In this document: piece after piece, positions 31,230 through 43,200 of the stretch
How the letters are laid out: every line of letters begins with the position of its first letter
Position numbering within the stretch: the stretch's first letter is position 1
Source of the DNA: Tetrapyrgos nigripes
Taxonomy: Eukaryota > Basidiomycota > Agaricomycetes > Agaricales > Campanellaceae
Assembly (NCBI GenBank): GCA_013368315.1
Contig: JAACJM010000005.1
Location: forward strand, 992,001-1,056,000
DNA: 64,000 nucleotides
Direction: 5' to 3'
Made by a program: the position numbers and the translations under genes
Notes under the pieces: model-generated
Database searches by the model: none
What the model was told of the DNA's origin: nothing
The model's input: the letters and a program-made list of their open reading frames with translations, nothing else

Positions 31230-33141
31230 TCACAACTTCCAGCCCCCAGTCAATCCCATCACATTCTCCGGATCCACAGCAGCCCTAATCTCCCTCAATC
31301 TCGGCAAACTCTCCCCATACATCAACTCAAGCGGTGTCCCCTCCAACGCATAATTCGGATACCTCAAATCATCGGCCTTACTCTCCCCTTCCTCAATCGC
31401 CTTATCCTGAATAACCTTGGAAAGATCCTTCAACGCTCCCTGGAAGTACTCAAAATCACTCGTATCATCGAATAAGATCCAGGGATTACACGGTGTGACT
31501 TCACGACATGGAGAATGGGGGTAGGCAGAGGGAACCGAATGTTGGAACATGCCATGGAAAAGCTCGAGGTTGACGAGAACAGTGCTGATGGAGCGGTTAT
31601 CGGAGATGGCTTGGGTGTAGGTGAGGTTGGCTTGGGTTTTAAATGCAGAGATGAGTGGCTCGGTGTAGTGGACGATGGGAACGACGTCGTAGAAGCCCCC
31701 GGGGATGCTAGAATGACGAACATGATTTCATTGAGGTTAGTGAAGATACTTTGTAGAGCATAGATATAGTATGATATAGGATCACTCACGTATCGCCAAG
31801 GACATTGAGTAGACTTAAGAACTCAGTGAAAGAACCTCCTTCGACGAGATTGCTAGAGTTGTTGGGAATCTGAAGGAATGGCTGGAAGACATCGGGAATA
31901 GTAGGTCCGTCGTGGAAGAGGATGACTTGCCAGAGGGACTGTAATAAAAATCAGGATAGGTAGTTTACCAGCATAACTTTCTCCGAGACACACACCTGTC
32001 CTCCAGTTATCGTGAATCCAGCGTTGAGCTGAGACTTTTTATCCTCGTTATTAAGACTGAAGTCAGCTATGGCCCTGGCGACAGGATCTTCTCCAGCCGA
32101 GTCATCGACATTGTAAACTATGATACCTCCCTGCTAAAATCAGTACCGATACCCGGCCCAAACCTTCAGTAACACGCACCCAAACACTAGACAGCGGATA
32201 CGCTTTCACAGTGAACGAAGTAACGATACCAAAGTTGTTCAATCCACCCCTCAATCCAAACATCAGATCCGGGTGAGCCGCTTCGGTGACCGTGACAAAC
32301 GTTCCATTGGGAAGAACAACATCAAGCGAGACGATGTTATCAATTGCAAGTCCGTATTGATTAGTGATCCAGCTGTAGCCGCCCCCAAGACAAGACCAAC
32401 ACCTAGACAGAGGAGACAGGGAGAAAGATCAATCAACAATGATTAGTATCGCCCGTTTAGACGACGCACCAACACCAGCAGCACGAGCTCCAACAACAGA
32501 GACATTAAACTGTTCCAGATACTCATATATCTCATCAAACGAAAGCCCAGGACCAAACGTCGCAGTAGAGGCTTCAGGATCGTAAGACACGTCGGTGAAG
32601 CCTGACAAGGCGATTTGTACCCCAACAGTCGAGCTGTGTCCCACGTTGTTTGCATGACCGCTACCCTTGACCTATCGTGGAAGTAATTCAGCAGAGTCTT
32701 GGTAAGGTGGTGAACAAGGACGAGCACTCACCGCGAAAGGCGCTCGAATATCTTCCCTGCCAACGATCTTAAGCTGTCAAGGGTATATTGGTAAGCTCCT
32801 CCCTAATCGTCTTTGATGAGGAACTTACAATTGTGGCAACTTCATTTGCGGACGTGGGTGCAACACTACAGGTCGAGTTTTGGGAGCTGGTGGGTTCAAA
32901 GTGAGCGATTGCCTCTGCGTAAGCGGCCGACCCTGCAAGAGAGTGACCGTGAGATAAAGAATCAGAACACCTGAATCATGATCCGCCGACGGGAGCGTAG
33001 CTTTCCAGAAGTTGAGCACTGACCTGGAAAAGAGACGTTATCACCAAGCTCACTTTGAAGTAGAGAGCAAGCTGTATCGGCCGATCCTTGACAATATGCT
33101 ACGGCAATGCCGGACAGCACTAGTATAGCAATTTTCATCAT
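31230..33141 (-). pseudogene. Secreted FAD-linked oxidase (PCMH/berberine-bridge type) with a 1-base frameshift
   Basis: Exons (complement): 31230..31707, 31790..31938, 31996..32130, 32180..32402, 32470..32671, 32732..32773, 32829..32932, 33024..33141, total 1451 nt, one short of 484 codons. Seen: a signal peptide (MKIAILVLSGIAVAYCQG), the FAD-domain phrases VKGSGHANN, VSVVGARAAGVGVG, GGLNNFGIVTSF, and the C-terminal BBE-type tail YGESLPRL...DPENV..LTGGWKL. In the conserved LGGGYSW turn the run of C at 32382-32386 has five bases where six are needed; downstream all frames are correct. Either the gene is a young pseudogene, the base is a sequencing or assembly error, or a weak donor (GTCGTC) just downstream restores frame with an altered loop. 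Such enzymes catalyse oxidative cyclisations or dehydrogenations in secondary metabolism. SGGH-type flavin attachment appears here as GSGH. Confidence 0.85.
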
Positions 33142-33222
33142 CTTCGTCTGAGTAGAAAAAAAGATAAAAGAAAATTGGGGACCGTAAGCTGGTTTGAGTG
33201 GTGATTTGGTTAGTCCTTCATC

Positions 33223-33230
33223 ATTTATAG
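33223..33230 (-). promoter_or_regulatory. Possible TATA box of the FAD oxidase gene
   Basis: TATAAATG on the minus strand, about 85 bp before the ATG at 33141. Position and sequence are compatible with a TATA box; nothing else supports it. Confidence 0.35.
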
Positions 33231-33326
33231 CATCAGAGGCAGTGTTATTTGCACGGGTGCGGATCTTAGGTGGGTGTTCGCCGACAGGTACGAGTCCACG
33301 ATTCATATGGAATTTTACCGTGCTAA

Positions 33327-33477
33327 CACTAGAGGCGGGCTCATAGGAAGCCACACCCTTTGCTGCCGCACGGGAAGCCTGCACAACTGAATTGAATTGA
33401 ACTGAATGAGTGAGGCTTCCCATGAGGCTTCCCGTGCGGCAGCCAAAGGGTGGCTTCCCATGGACCCGCCTCCAGTG
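33327..33477. mobile_element. 151-bp MITE with TAA duplication (Harbinger-like)
   Basis: A near-palindrome: CACTAGAGGCGGG... at the left pairs with ...CCCGCCTCCAGTG at the right, and the arms (about 55 bp) share GCTGCCGCACGGGAAGCC. TAA is repeated at 33324-33326 and 33478-33480. It lies about 190 bp upstream of the FAD oxidase start, in its promoter region. Confidence 0.8.
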
Positions 33478-33480
33478 TAA

Positions 33481-34162
33481 CTTCGCCATAACGCCTTTGA
33501 AAACCGGGAAGCGCGGGCTTCCCTCTACCCTTCATAGGAACTCACACAGCCACAAAATTACAACCCCTGAACACTAGGCCGTATAGGTGTATGGCCGCGT
33601 ATAGGCTTCAAACTACCCGCTGGATGATACCCGTGCAATTCAGTAAACTCCACCAAACCCAAAGACGGTGAACTTGGCATGACATAGGGTCTGGAGATGT
33701 CTTTTTTCAGGAGTCGCAAGTAAGAATATGTATCTCCCTTGGTCTGAAAGTGTCAATGTAAGTACGTACAGTTAAGTACTGTTTGGAGTTGACTCAAATG
33801 TCTCTTTGATATCAGCACACTGTTCATGGCATTTCCATAGGCCAGCGGTGACAGCAACAGCATCGCATCCCCATAAAAAGCAATTAAATGATATGACACG
33901 GGAGCCACTGTCTATATCTGTTCGTAAATATACTGTCCATCGACAAACTATTCTGTATACTACTTTCCATCAGACTGGTATCTCATATGGCCAATTAGAT
34001 CCGAGTCTAACGAACTATCTTAGACTCATGTTCCCTCCTTGTGTGACCGATTGTTATCAAAATCTTAAGATTAAGATCAGGTCGAGACTGTTAAATACTA
34101 TGATCACCTTGCTTGATCACAGTTCGAATCTTCTTGTCTTCCCCTACCCGATTTCCACTACC
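33481..34162. other. Intergenic region at the right edge of the cluster
   Basis: No gene or repeat recognised. It separates the FAD oxidase promoter from the DUF6534-like gene, and no further biosynthetic gene follows it. Confidence 0.4.
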
Positions 34163-36048
34163 ATGAGCACACCCGCCCTTCCTACTAACCTAACAGACAG
34201 CTATGGTTGCTTGTTGACAGGTGTTTTCTTAAGCTGTGTTCTCTATGGCGTGTCCTGTTTGCAAACGTAAATTTTGTGTTGACTTCTACCATGTACGGTA
34301 ACGCTGACATTTCAATGACAGATTTATTTATGTATCTCGGTATGTGCAATAGGTGTTTTTTAATCACAGTTCTTAACTGTCTTCCTAGATACTGGAATAC
34401 AGACCCTTGGAAAAGAAAAGGCCTTGCAAGTTACCTTCCACAGATATCGTTACAAATAAATAATCGATAGCTATGGCTAAACTAGGTTCTTTTTGTTGGG
34501 TGAGTTACTTCTGTGTCTTTCTCAGTCTAACGTTTTAAATGCTTGACAGACTGGTAGACACCGCCAACCAATGCTTGGTAATTCAGAGTGGTATGTAGAC
34601 TTGAAGTCAGCCATTCCTATAATTCATGTAACTGCTTAGTGTTCCCTGCATTAATTCAGAACTATGGCAACCTTGCAGAAGTGGGCGCTATACATCCGTA
34701 AGTTGTCTGATCCCCCAAGACATTTAGCATTTCTAATCAAAACATGTAGGGCTATGACTGTAAGAATTGTTTTATTTTCTAATCCTAACCTTATTGTGGT
34801 TAACATGAATTCTACAAGCATCATGCTTGGGTTTCTGTAGGTTTAGAATGCTCTTTACATTGTCTGTTCTGACAAACAGAATAGCAAATAGTAGCATTCT
34901 GTGTTCAGTGCTTCTTTATATACCGACTCTGGCTCTGTATGTTTTTCTAACATCACATGCGAGGTCTCACCACTTATTTGAATGTTACAGTTAGCAAGAA
35001 CTGGTTTTTTGCTATTCCAATGGTGATATATCTTCTAGTAATTGGTCACAGTTGCTTACACACTCTTTTAGTTCATCATGTCCCTTTACCAACTCAGTAA
35101 GCCTATTTATCCACAACCTATGCATGCTACTAATAACTAATTTTTTTCGCTTAATAGTTGTTGTCATTCGTGAGTAATCCGATCTCCTGCCTATAAATTC
35201 AATGCTAATGATGTTCTAGCATACAATATCATTCTGTCAGTGTCTTGATCTAATGGTAACACCAATTCAGTGATAACCTCTATGGCATAGTGTTTCTCAA
35301 GGAACCTCAAATAACCAAATTGGAGAACGTTGGGCAACCGTATGTTCCCTACTTTATTTTCTTGGGCATATAAAATTTACTGTCATTCAGTCCACTATTA
35401 TGTCACTTCGCGCTGTTAGTGCAGGAGAAGATGTCATTTTGGCTGCCGGTATGGTTGTCATGGTATTGAAGAATGGCATGACAGAATACAAAGGGTATTG
35501 TACCTATCCTTTATGCTGTCTCAAGTTGCCAGAAATTTTAATTGAAGTAAATTAGGACTCGAAAAATGATATCTCGAATAATCTTTCTCACAGCTAACAC
35601 TGGATTTTGGACTGCTGCTGTCGCACTTACAGAGGTTGTCCTAGTAAGTGGCATTTCAGGATTTAATTTACATTCATTGATATCAATAGATTGGTGCATA
35701 CTCTGGGGGACTCCAATTTACGGTCATGGAGATGCCTCTTTGCAACATATACGTCAATGCATTTCTTGCCAACCTCAATGCACGTAGATATGTGCGAGGT
35801 GAATGTTATACTGAATGGCAATCTTCACCTTCCCGCATAATTGGTCCTCGTCCCGTTGGCACCCGTAACAGCTTTGAAAACAGCAGGCCGAGTGGTGAAC
35901 ATCTCGAATCTACTGTAGCAGTAAGTGCATATGATGAAGCATAATTCCTGAATTTCTGAATCTGCTTTCATAGCATCCCATGGTCAAAATTGAAACCATA
36001 AAGACCACTGACTACTCTGACTTGACAACCAAGTATCCAAAGGTCTGA
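34163..36048 (+). pseudogene. DUF6534-type multi-pass membrane protein gene, many short exons, possibly decayed
   Basis: The start (MSTPALPTNLTDSYG, 34163) and the later pieces follow the order of the mushroom DUF6534 family. They are GVFLSCVLYGVSCLQT, then R-YWNTDPWKRKG (34389), LVDTANQCLVIQS (34550), YGNLAEVGAIHP (34660), FFIYRLW (34915), MSLRAVSAGEDVILAAGMVVM (35401), ISRIIFLTANTGFWTAAVAL (35566), NIYVNAFLANLNARRYVRG (35733) and a hydrophilic tail ending at TGA 36046-36048. These are pieces of an about seven-helix membrane protein of unknown function. Introns are short and AT-rich. The exon ending at 34429 and the exon at about 34485-34498 do not join in frame by any GT...AG choice I can find, so either a frameshift exists there or my model is wrong. 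I treat it as an uncertain or decayed gene. Confidence 0.6.
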
Positions 36049-37204
36049 AAATGTATTATTTTAAGCCAATCAAATAAACTGTGTAGCCTGACTCTTTTGA
36101 GGGAGGTGTTTGTCGATCTGATCTGTATGATCTAACGAAGACTGCTTAAAGACTTGTCATTGGTCAAAGCTTGTCTCTGGGGTCGGAACACAACATTCAA
36201 ATAAGTATTCCTCGAATGTACAATAACTGAAAAATGAACAATCTGAGTAGATTGCTGAGATATCTGTGAACGTAATAGGCTGGACTTAATAATCCAGAAC
36301 CGAGAAGTCTTGGATGAAATAACCAGAGTGTGCAAAGTCATACAATATTTAACAGAGAGCTCTGAATCAAAATATCTTGATCAGAGAACTCAATGTTCAA
36401 TAATTCTGTCTTTGGAGTAGATGTCAGGATCACACTCTGTGAGAGAGTAGACGTAAGTGAGAAGTGGTACTTTGCAGGGGAAGTAGTTACTGGAAGGGAA
36501 GTACTTGTTAGGGAACTTCTTCGTTTTTTTGTACACAAAATTGGGCTACTTATATACTCATAGAATAGGTATTTCAAATAACTGTGCAACTGAGGCACAG
36601 TAAAAGTGGTACAATAGAGAAATAATGACTACGGAGCAGTAACTGCGGAAAATATGAGTTAATCTGCACAGTAACTGTGGCTAAGTAACTGTGCGCAAAG
36701 TGACTATGCTGCGCAGTGACTGTGGACTGTAGGTAAATTGGTAAATGATGAAATAGAAGTTGGTCTCATGACTGAAATATCCAATAATCCTAATAAGTAA
36801 AATTATCTCACACTGTGGCAATATGTGTCCAATGTGTAGAAACCACGAAGTGGGTTTACAGTGTTCAAGGAGTATAAAGAGCTTATTGGGCCAAGAACCC
36901 TGCTCCACTTTCTATATATATGCAACAGATATCAAATTGTATGAGTAGGTCAGCCAACAGGAATTTGAATTTTGACAGCCAGCTCTGAGTGGAAACTTTG
37001 ACACAGTGGTCTACCACTTTGGAGACCTCTGGTTTGGAGTATGTGAGTTCCTCTCCAGATACATCTGTTGCCATTTACTCCCATTTGATTCACAAATCCA
37101 ATCAACAATTGGATTTCAAATTTGTTCAATTCCCTGCTGTCCAGGAGTCCATCTGGATTAGTCTCATCCCCAGATGCCCTGGATGCCTCTGTTCCACTTT
37201 TCAG
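36049..37204. other. AT-rich flank of the Ty3 element
   Basis: No gene supported. Around 36600-36730 the phrase GTAACTGTG recurs at short intervals (a simple, imperfect repeat). The segment 36930-37200 is open on the minus strand (36950-37210) but I recognise nothing in it. Confidence 0.35.
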
Positions 37205-37623
37205 TGTCATGAACTGCTACAGTTCTTTGTCCTTCTTCTTCTACTTCATTATTGAACCCATTTTTCAATCATTCATCTATTGCATTTCCTCAATAAACCT
37301 TTTAAACTTTATATTACTGACTTTGAACCTTATAAAACCTGTCAAACTCTATAATAACTATCAATCTTCCATTCTATCGATCCTATCTTTCTCCTACATT
37401 TCTCCACTTATGTACCTATGTTTTCCCTATCACTTCCCTATCACTTATTCATTGCTTTTCTATATAAACTACTAGACATTCTAGTTAGTCCTTTAGTTTG
37501 TTCACTTTGTCTCTGCTCCATACTACTACTACGCAGTGTAGAGCATAGTCAGCTTGTTCATCTCTCTTCCTCTATTGCTTTGTATCTGTCTTCATACTGT
37601 GTGACTTGGGTGGTTATTTGACA
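37205..37623 (+). repeat. Ty3/gypsy 5' LTR
   Basis: 419 bp with perfect TGTCA...TGACA ends. Its sequence is repeated, with few changes, at 54780-55218 (same orientation) and, inverted, at about 55808-56228. Confidence 0.85.
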
Positions 37624-38280
37624 CTTGAACGAACTCCCTTACACCCACCTCACTATCTTGAGTCCCTTTCCTGTTTATCTTGCTTGTCTCTCCTCTCAGT
37701 TTCCTTTCCCTTCTCTATCCCCATCCATTTATATCACAAGTGTTGTATTTCCTCCCTGCAATTCAATTTCAGATCGATTGCTAGCAGACACTACATTGAG
37801 TAGACTGCAAACCCACTGTGTACTTCAAGTAACCAGTGCAGCAACAACCGTCCTTCCCTTTGTGTATTTCTTTCACTCTTTCTTTCACTCTGTCTACCGC
37901 ATTCTCTCAGATTCACTTCAAACTGCCTGAAAACTTGCCTGAATATGAACAACCTCCTCTCCCTCTTCCACTCAATCTACCATACACCAAATACTGGTGT
38001 AGCCACATGGAAGACATTCAGGCAGATCCTTGGAGCTATGATCGAAACTTCATCTGTACGAGATGCTGGGTTTGGGAATTGGAACCAGGTGATGTGATCC
38101 TCTCTATTTACTCATACATATGAGTCACCTTTGACCTCGATACCGAGGAAACTGTTGTTAGGGATATGGGACCTCTGTTCTTCAGAGAATACAACATATC
38201 CTCAGGATCTCTGTTGCTTAGAGACTACAGCACACCTTCCTCCTTCATCCTTGAACCCTCTCCCTGACTTAGAGGGCAGA
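37624..38280 (+). pseudogene. Ty3/gypsy gag, N-terminal part
   Basis: After about 300 bp of leader, the frame 37930-38123 reads LPENLPEYEQPPLPLPLN, then WSYDRNFICTRCWVWELEPG, and a neighbouring frame continues TEETVVRDMGPLFFREYN to 38270. Its position just after the LTR and its Pro-rich start indicate Gag. It is frameshifted near 38115 and cut off; the rest of Gag resumes only at 46477, beyond the Helitron. Confidence 0.6.
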
Positions 38281-40269
38281 AGAGACAGCCCTAAGAGATC
38301 ATAGAGGCAGTATATGACAAGTCAATGAACAGAGTCTGCTGCTGACAAGGTTGCACGATCCAAGATCAAAAATGCTAGGATGAAGGGAACAGACATTAGT
38401 AGTTACAATAGCATCTACATTAGAAAAGATGACTTTTCCACCAGCCTGCCAATTGGCTGAGCAGCTATCTCCCTCTAGATGAGAAAAACATCCTTTTTTG
38501 GATGCAGTCATTGCTTTTTTTGGAAGTGGTCTGCTTCCTGTGGAATCAGGTTTCAGTAAAGCCATATCTGAAGGCCATGACCTTCCTATCTCATTGTAGC
38601 TGTTTATTTGTGTCACTTCATTGACTCTTTTGTCTCTGTCCATCTCTGCAGCTCCAAATTGCTTTACTCGACCCTTGCCCTCTGCCATCAACTGCTTCTG
38701 TCCTTGTAACAAACCATCATGTCCTTGCATATCTCTATTTCCAGCCTGAAATGTTCAAACTCTCCAAATATGGTACCCAGTTCTCCAAGCCCAATCCAAA
38801 CCCAAATTGGGAAAGTTGGCGCTTTCTGCTCTAGCGAGACTGTACTGCACCTTCAAGTTCTTACATATGGTTGATTACTGATCCTCCATAGATTGTAGAT
38901 TAACTGTATTCCCCTTGCTACCCTGTTGTATCCCTAGCTGCTAATACAATGACAATTATGCTATTGCCATTGTTCCAGTGTCTGATTCTTGATTGCACTG
39001 ATTAAAGTTCACGGTTACATACCATCGTTTTCTTAATAACCAGCCCTGTTATTTCTGTCATGTGTTTTCCCCACCAATTCTCTTTCACTGTCTCTCTTCT
39101 GTGATTATCCTTTACAATGTGCTTTGCCAATTGGGTTCATCAACGAAGCAGTTCAAACACACTCTCTGACATGTCAAACACACCTCAACATGAGCAATGT
39201 ACATGGCATGAAGAATTTTGCAGACAGCATCCCCCAGGAAGTCCCACAAAACGCCGTGTACCCTAGGACTGTTCAACCAGTGTCTTTTCTATCTATGATG
39301 AGGTGACCTTCAGTTCTAGCCATACTCTAAGCCTACTCTGATGTTATCATTAGCTTAAGTCCTCTGAACCTACTCCTTTCAGCCAGACTGCTTCAAATGT
39401 ACATTCCTTTTTTTTGTCCAGACATGCCTCTCACCCTGAGACAGCCTCAACTTGACCTTGGCTCCACATCTAACAAAGAGAATGAATCTAATGCAGGTGG
39501 TCTCTTCTCAGCTGTAAGCTACTTCCATATTCTTTTCCATCTTGAAGACAATGAACGATTGGTTCTCCACATTGCAGACTCATCCTTCTAGTGAAGCACA
39601 AAGCATTGCCCAGCATTTGTGATGGCAAAACTCTGCTACCTTGGCTGCTGAACTTAATTCACAGCAACTTTCATTTGTATTTGACGAGAATTCTGAGCTT
39701 GGTATGTGGTCTGTCTTATTTGTGTTATAATGTACACTTACATCTGTAAAGCACCTCATCCTGGGAGCCCTTGACACCAAGGCATCAATGGTCTGTCCAT
39801 ACCATTTATTCATTACTTTTCTGTGATTCATCTTTCAACTTCTTTTTTAGCTACTACGTTAATTGCAAACAGGCCGCCTGTGACTCCTCCAAGGTGCCAT
39901 ACTCATTCACTTCATGATTCCGAGATGTGTATGTATGTTTGAGTATCTATCTCTGGTCTTACTAATTGCTATTTTAGTGTCCCCCAGTTCTTCACCTCTT
40001 CTGAGACATCCTGAACAGGACACCTCTCAAAAATCAGGTATGTATTTCTCATTACCTTAAACATTGTCCACTTGACTGATTTGCTTTTACTCAGCTGTCC
40101 TTCGTTGTTTAGATGAGATTGCCAATGAGTATGAATTGTCCATGAACTCAGGCTACATAGTTCGTAAGCATCAATCAATCCATATGTTGCCCTCCTCTTC
40201 AACATTCTCATAGTACTAATGTTCTTATATGGTCCCTGTAGTCAGCCTGCTTCTTTTAATGGCTTTTTG
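38281..40269. other. Junction and presumed 5' part of the Helitron
   Basis: The exact Ty3/Helitron border is not visible to me. A 143-aa open frame on the minus strand (38299-38730) has no recognisable domain. From about 39120, plus-strand fragments such as LRCLDEIANEYELSMNSGY (40090-40160) look like spliced leader exons of the Helitron protein, but I cannot join them. Confidence 0.35.
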
Positions 40270-43200
40270 GCTGCACATAGACCATACCATGAGCATTACA
40301 CTGGGAAGATGAACATACTCAAGGAGGTCATTTTGGTGCATGCTGCGATGGAGGACAAGTCAAGTTATCTAAACTGACTGAACCACTGAGGGCTCTCTGT
40401 AATCTATTTACTGCTCAAGATCCTGTCTCAGCAGAGTTTCGCAACAATATTACCCAATATAATGCTGCACTTGCTTTCACTTCACTCGGGGCAGGTGTTG
40501 ATCATGCTGTAAATTGTTATGGTCCTCAACATTGGGTCTTCTGAGTTCACAGTGATCTATGACATTTATCTGGAAGTTTAGAGCCTCCTCCTGGTCAATC
40601 CCCTTCCTATTCTCAACTCTATCTATATGCTCCCACTTCTGCACTATGCTTACAGGCAAATCGAAATCCTAACCTTTCCTCTTCCACCATGTCTTTATTA
40701 CAGCAGACTGTTCTCAAGTGGAATCCCTACTCCAAGATATATCAGCATGCCTTCCAAATTCTACAAAACAGTGACACTGAAGATGCCACTGTCCATCTCC
40801 ATGTCATGCCAGGAAATGATCATCGACATTATAATCTTCCGTCCATTGATGAGGTTGCGATGGTTTTGCTGGGTGATAACATTCCAAAAGAGGGCTGGGA
40901 TATTCTTTTGCAGAAACACACACCCTCTGGTCAGCCTTCCCTACTGTCCATCAACAAATGTCACCCTTCCTATGCACCACTTCACTATGTTGTCCTTTTC
41001 CCATATGGTGAGTCTGGTTGGCATGAGAATATTCGGCTATACGACATCAACACAGGTAGACCATGGAGCAATAGGGTCACTATGACTCGTTATGCTGCAT
41101 TCTGACTTCATCCTCGCAATGAAGAGTTTTCTACTATCCTCCATGGTGGAAGACTGCTACAGCAGTATGCTTCGGAACAGAATTCCCTCCAGTTTCTCAC
41201 GAGGAAAAATACCCAGAACAAGTTCAGGGCAACTGTCTATAGTGGGTTGGAAGATGCCATTCAGGGTGCAGGTGATAATGATATCAACCTTGACTCCCTT
41301 GGAAAATGTGTCATTCTCCCATCATCCTATCCTGGTGGTCCACGTCATATGCAGCAGCGTTTCCAGGATGCCATGGTGATTGCTCAGTTCTACCAAAAGG
41401 TTGACATCTTCTTAACCATGACTGCTAATCCTGAATGGAATGAGATTCAGTGTGAGCTACTTCCTGTCATGAATCTCTTCATGCCTTTGTCTCTAAACCC
41501 TGTTTTCCTTCATTCTTTTGCTTTTAGTCTTCTTCCAGTACTTTGGCTTATCCAGATCTTGTTTCTCTTTATTTTCCTTCTTCTTTGCTTCACTTCCTTT
41601 GTTCCTGTTGCTTCTATAGTTCTTCCAGGTGTTTCTCCATGGTTCTTCCTTTCTCCATAGTTCTTCCTTGTTTTTCCATAGTTCTACCTTGTTTCTCCTT
41701 GATTCTTCCATTGTTCCTTTATTTCTCCATAGTTCTTCCTTTCCATCAGTACCTATTGATCTAGGCTTTGTCTCCTTATTCCTCTGATCATATATACTTC
41801 AGGGCTTTGTAGATAGGTCTCTAGTCTGTCCACTTGTGCTCCCTATGATCCATACTGCTCAGCCTTGTCTCAGTACTATGTAGACTTGGGCCCATCTGTG
41901 GCTACTCACTCTTATCTATTCTATTTGCTCTGTTACTTTGTCTTTTGCTCCTGTGTGGTGGCCTGAGAGGCATCCAGTCCTATCTGAACCTGTTCTTGAC
42001 ACTTCCTGGCCAAACAGTGTATGACAGACCAGACTTGGTGTCACACGTTTTTCGAATGAAGAAGAAAGAGCTGTTGAGAGATATATATAAAGTTGGGATT
42101 TTTGGGAAAGCTGTCGCATATGTTTATACCATCAAGTTTCAAAAGCACAGTCTTCCTCATATTCATCTCCTTATCATCCTCCAACACCCTCACAAGCTGT
42201 TGACTGCTGATGATGTTGACTCATGCATCTCAGCAAAATGGCCTGATCCCAACAAGGAGCCAATGCTCTTTGAGACTGTCAAAAGCTGTATGATACATGG
42301 TCGATGTGGTGCTTATGATTCCTGAGCTGTTTGCATGGAGGCTGGGAAATGCACCAAATATTACCCAAAGGACTTTCAGGAGACCACCACTTTTGACAAG
42401 GATGGCTATCCAAAATATGTGAGACCAGATGATGGACATGCATACAAAGTCCAAGGCCAGTGGCTTGACAACTGCTGGATCATCCCCTATTCCCCATACC
42501 TCTCTGTGAAATTCGACTGCCACATCAACGTCGAATGCGCATCCAATATACATTCCATCAAATACCCCTTTAAATATATTCATAAAGGTGGTGATCATGC
42601 TACCTTGGAGGTTGACCTTGACGAGGTCAGACAGTTTCTGGGTGGTCATTATCTTGGTCCTCCAGAGGCAGTATGGAGATCCTTCCACTTTGATATTCAT
42701 GGCCAGAAACCATCTGTTATACATTTGCAAGTCCATCTACCAGGGCAAAATATGACAGTTTTCAATCTGAATGATGACCCAGAAGACATCCTTGAGCAAG
42801 CCAAGGATGAGAACACCACTCTGACAGCCTTCTTCAAGGCTAACTCCAAACCAGGACCAATTGGTGACCAAGCTCAGAAACTGACCTATCAGGAGTTTCC
42901 ACAGCAGTTTCCACAGCACTTTGTTTGGAAACATCACCAAGTTCCTGATCCCAATTGACCTGGAAAGCGCAAGAAGCAGTTTTACTGGGCTCTATGACAA
43001 TGGGACTTCTCTATAGGGAGGATGCATTTTGTTTCACCTAGAGCTGGGCCAAGGTTCTATCTGAGACTCCTTCTCACTGTCGTCAAAGGATGCACATCAT
43101 TTGAAGATCTTTGGACATACAGAGGTATGTATCTGTTTCATATATGGACTCCATTTCATATGAATTTAGTCTGACCCTTAGGTTGTACATATGATTCATT

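Noticed and set aside
38299..38730. 143-aa minus-strand ORF next to the Helitron
   Set aside because: No domain, no splice partners, inside a mosaic of transposon relics; noted only as part of the junction region.
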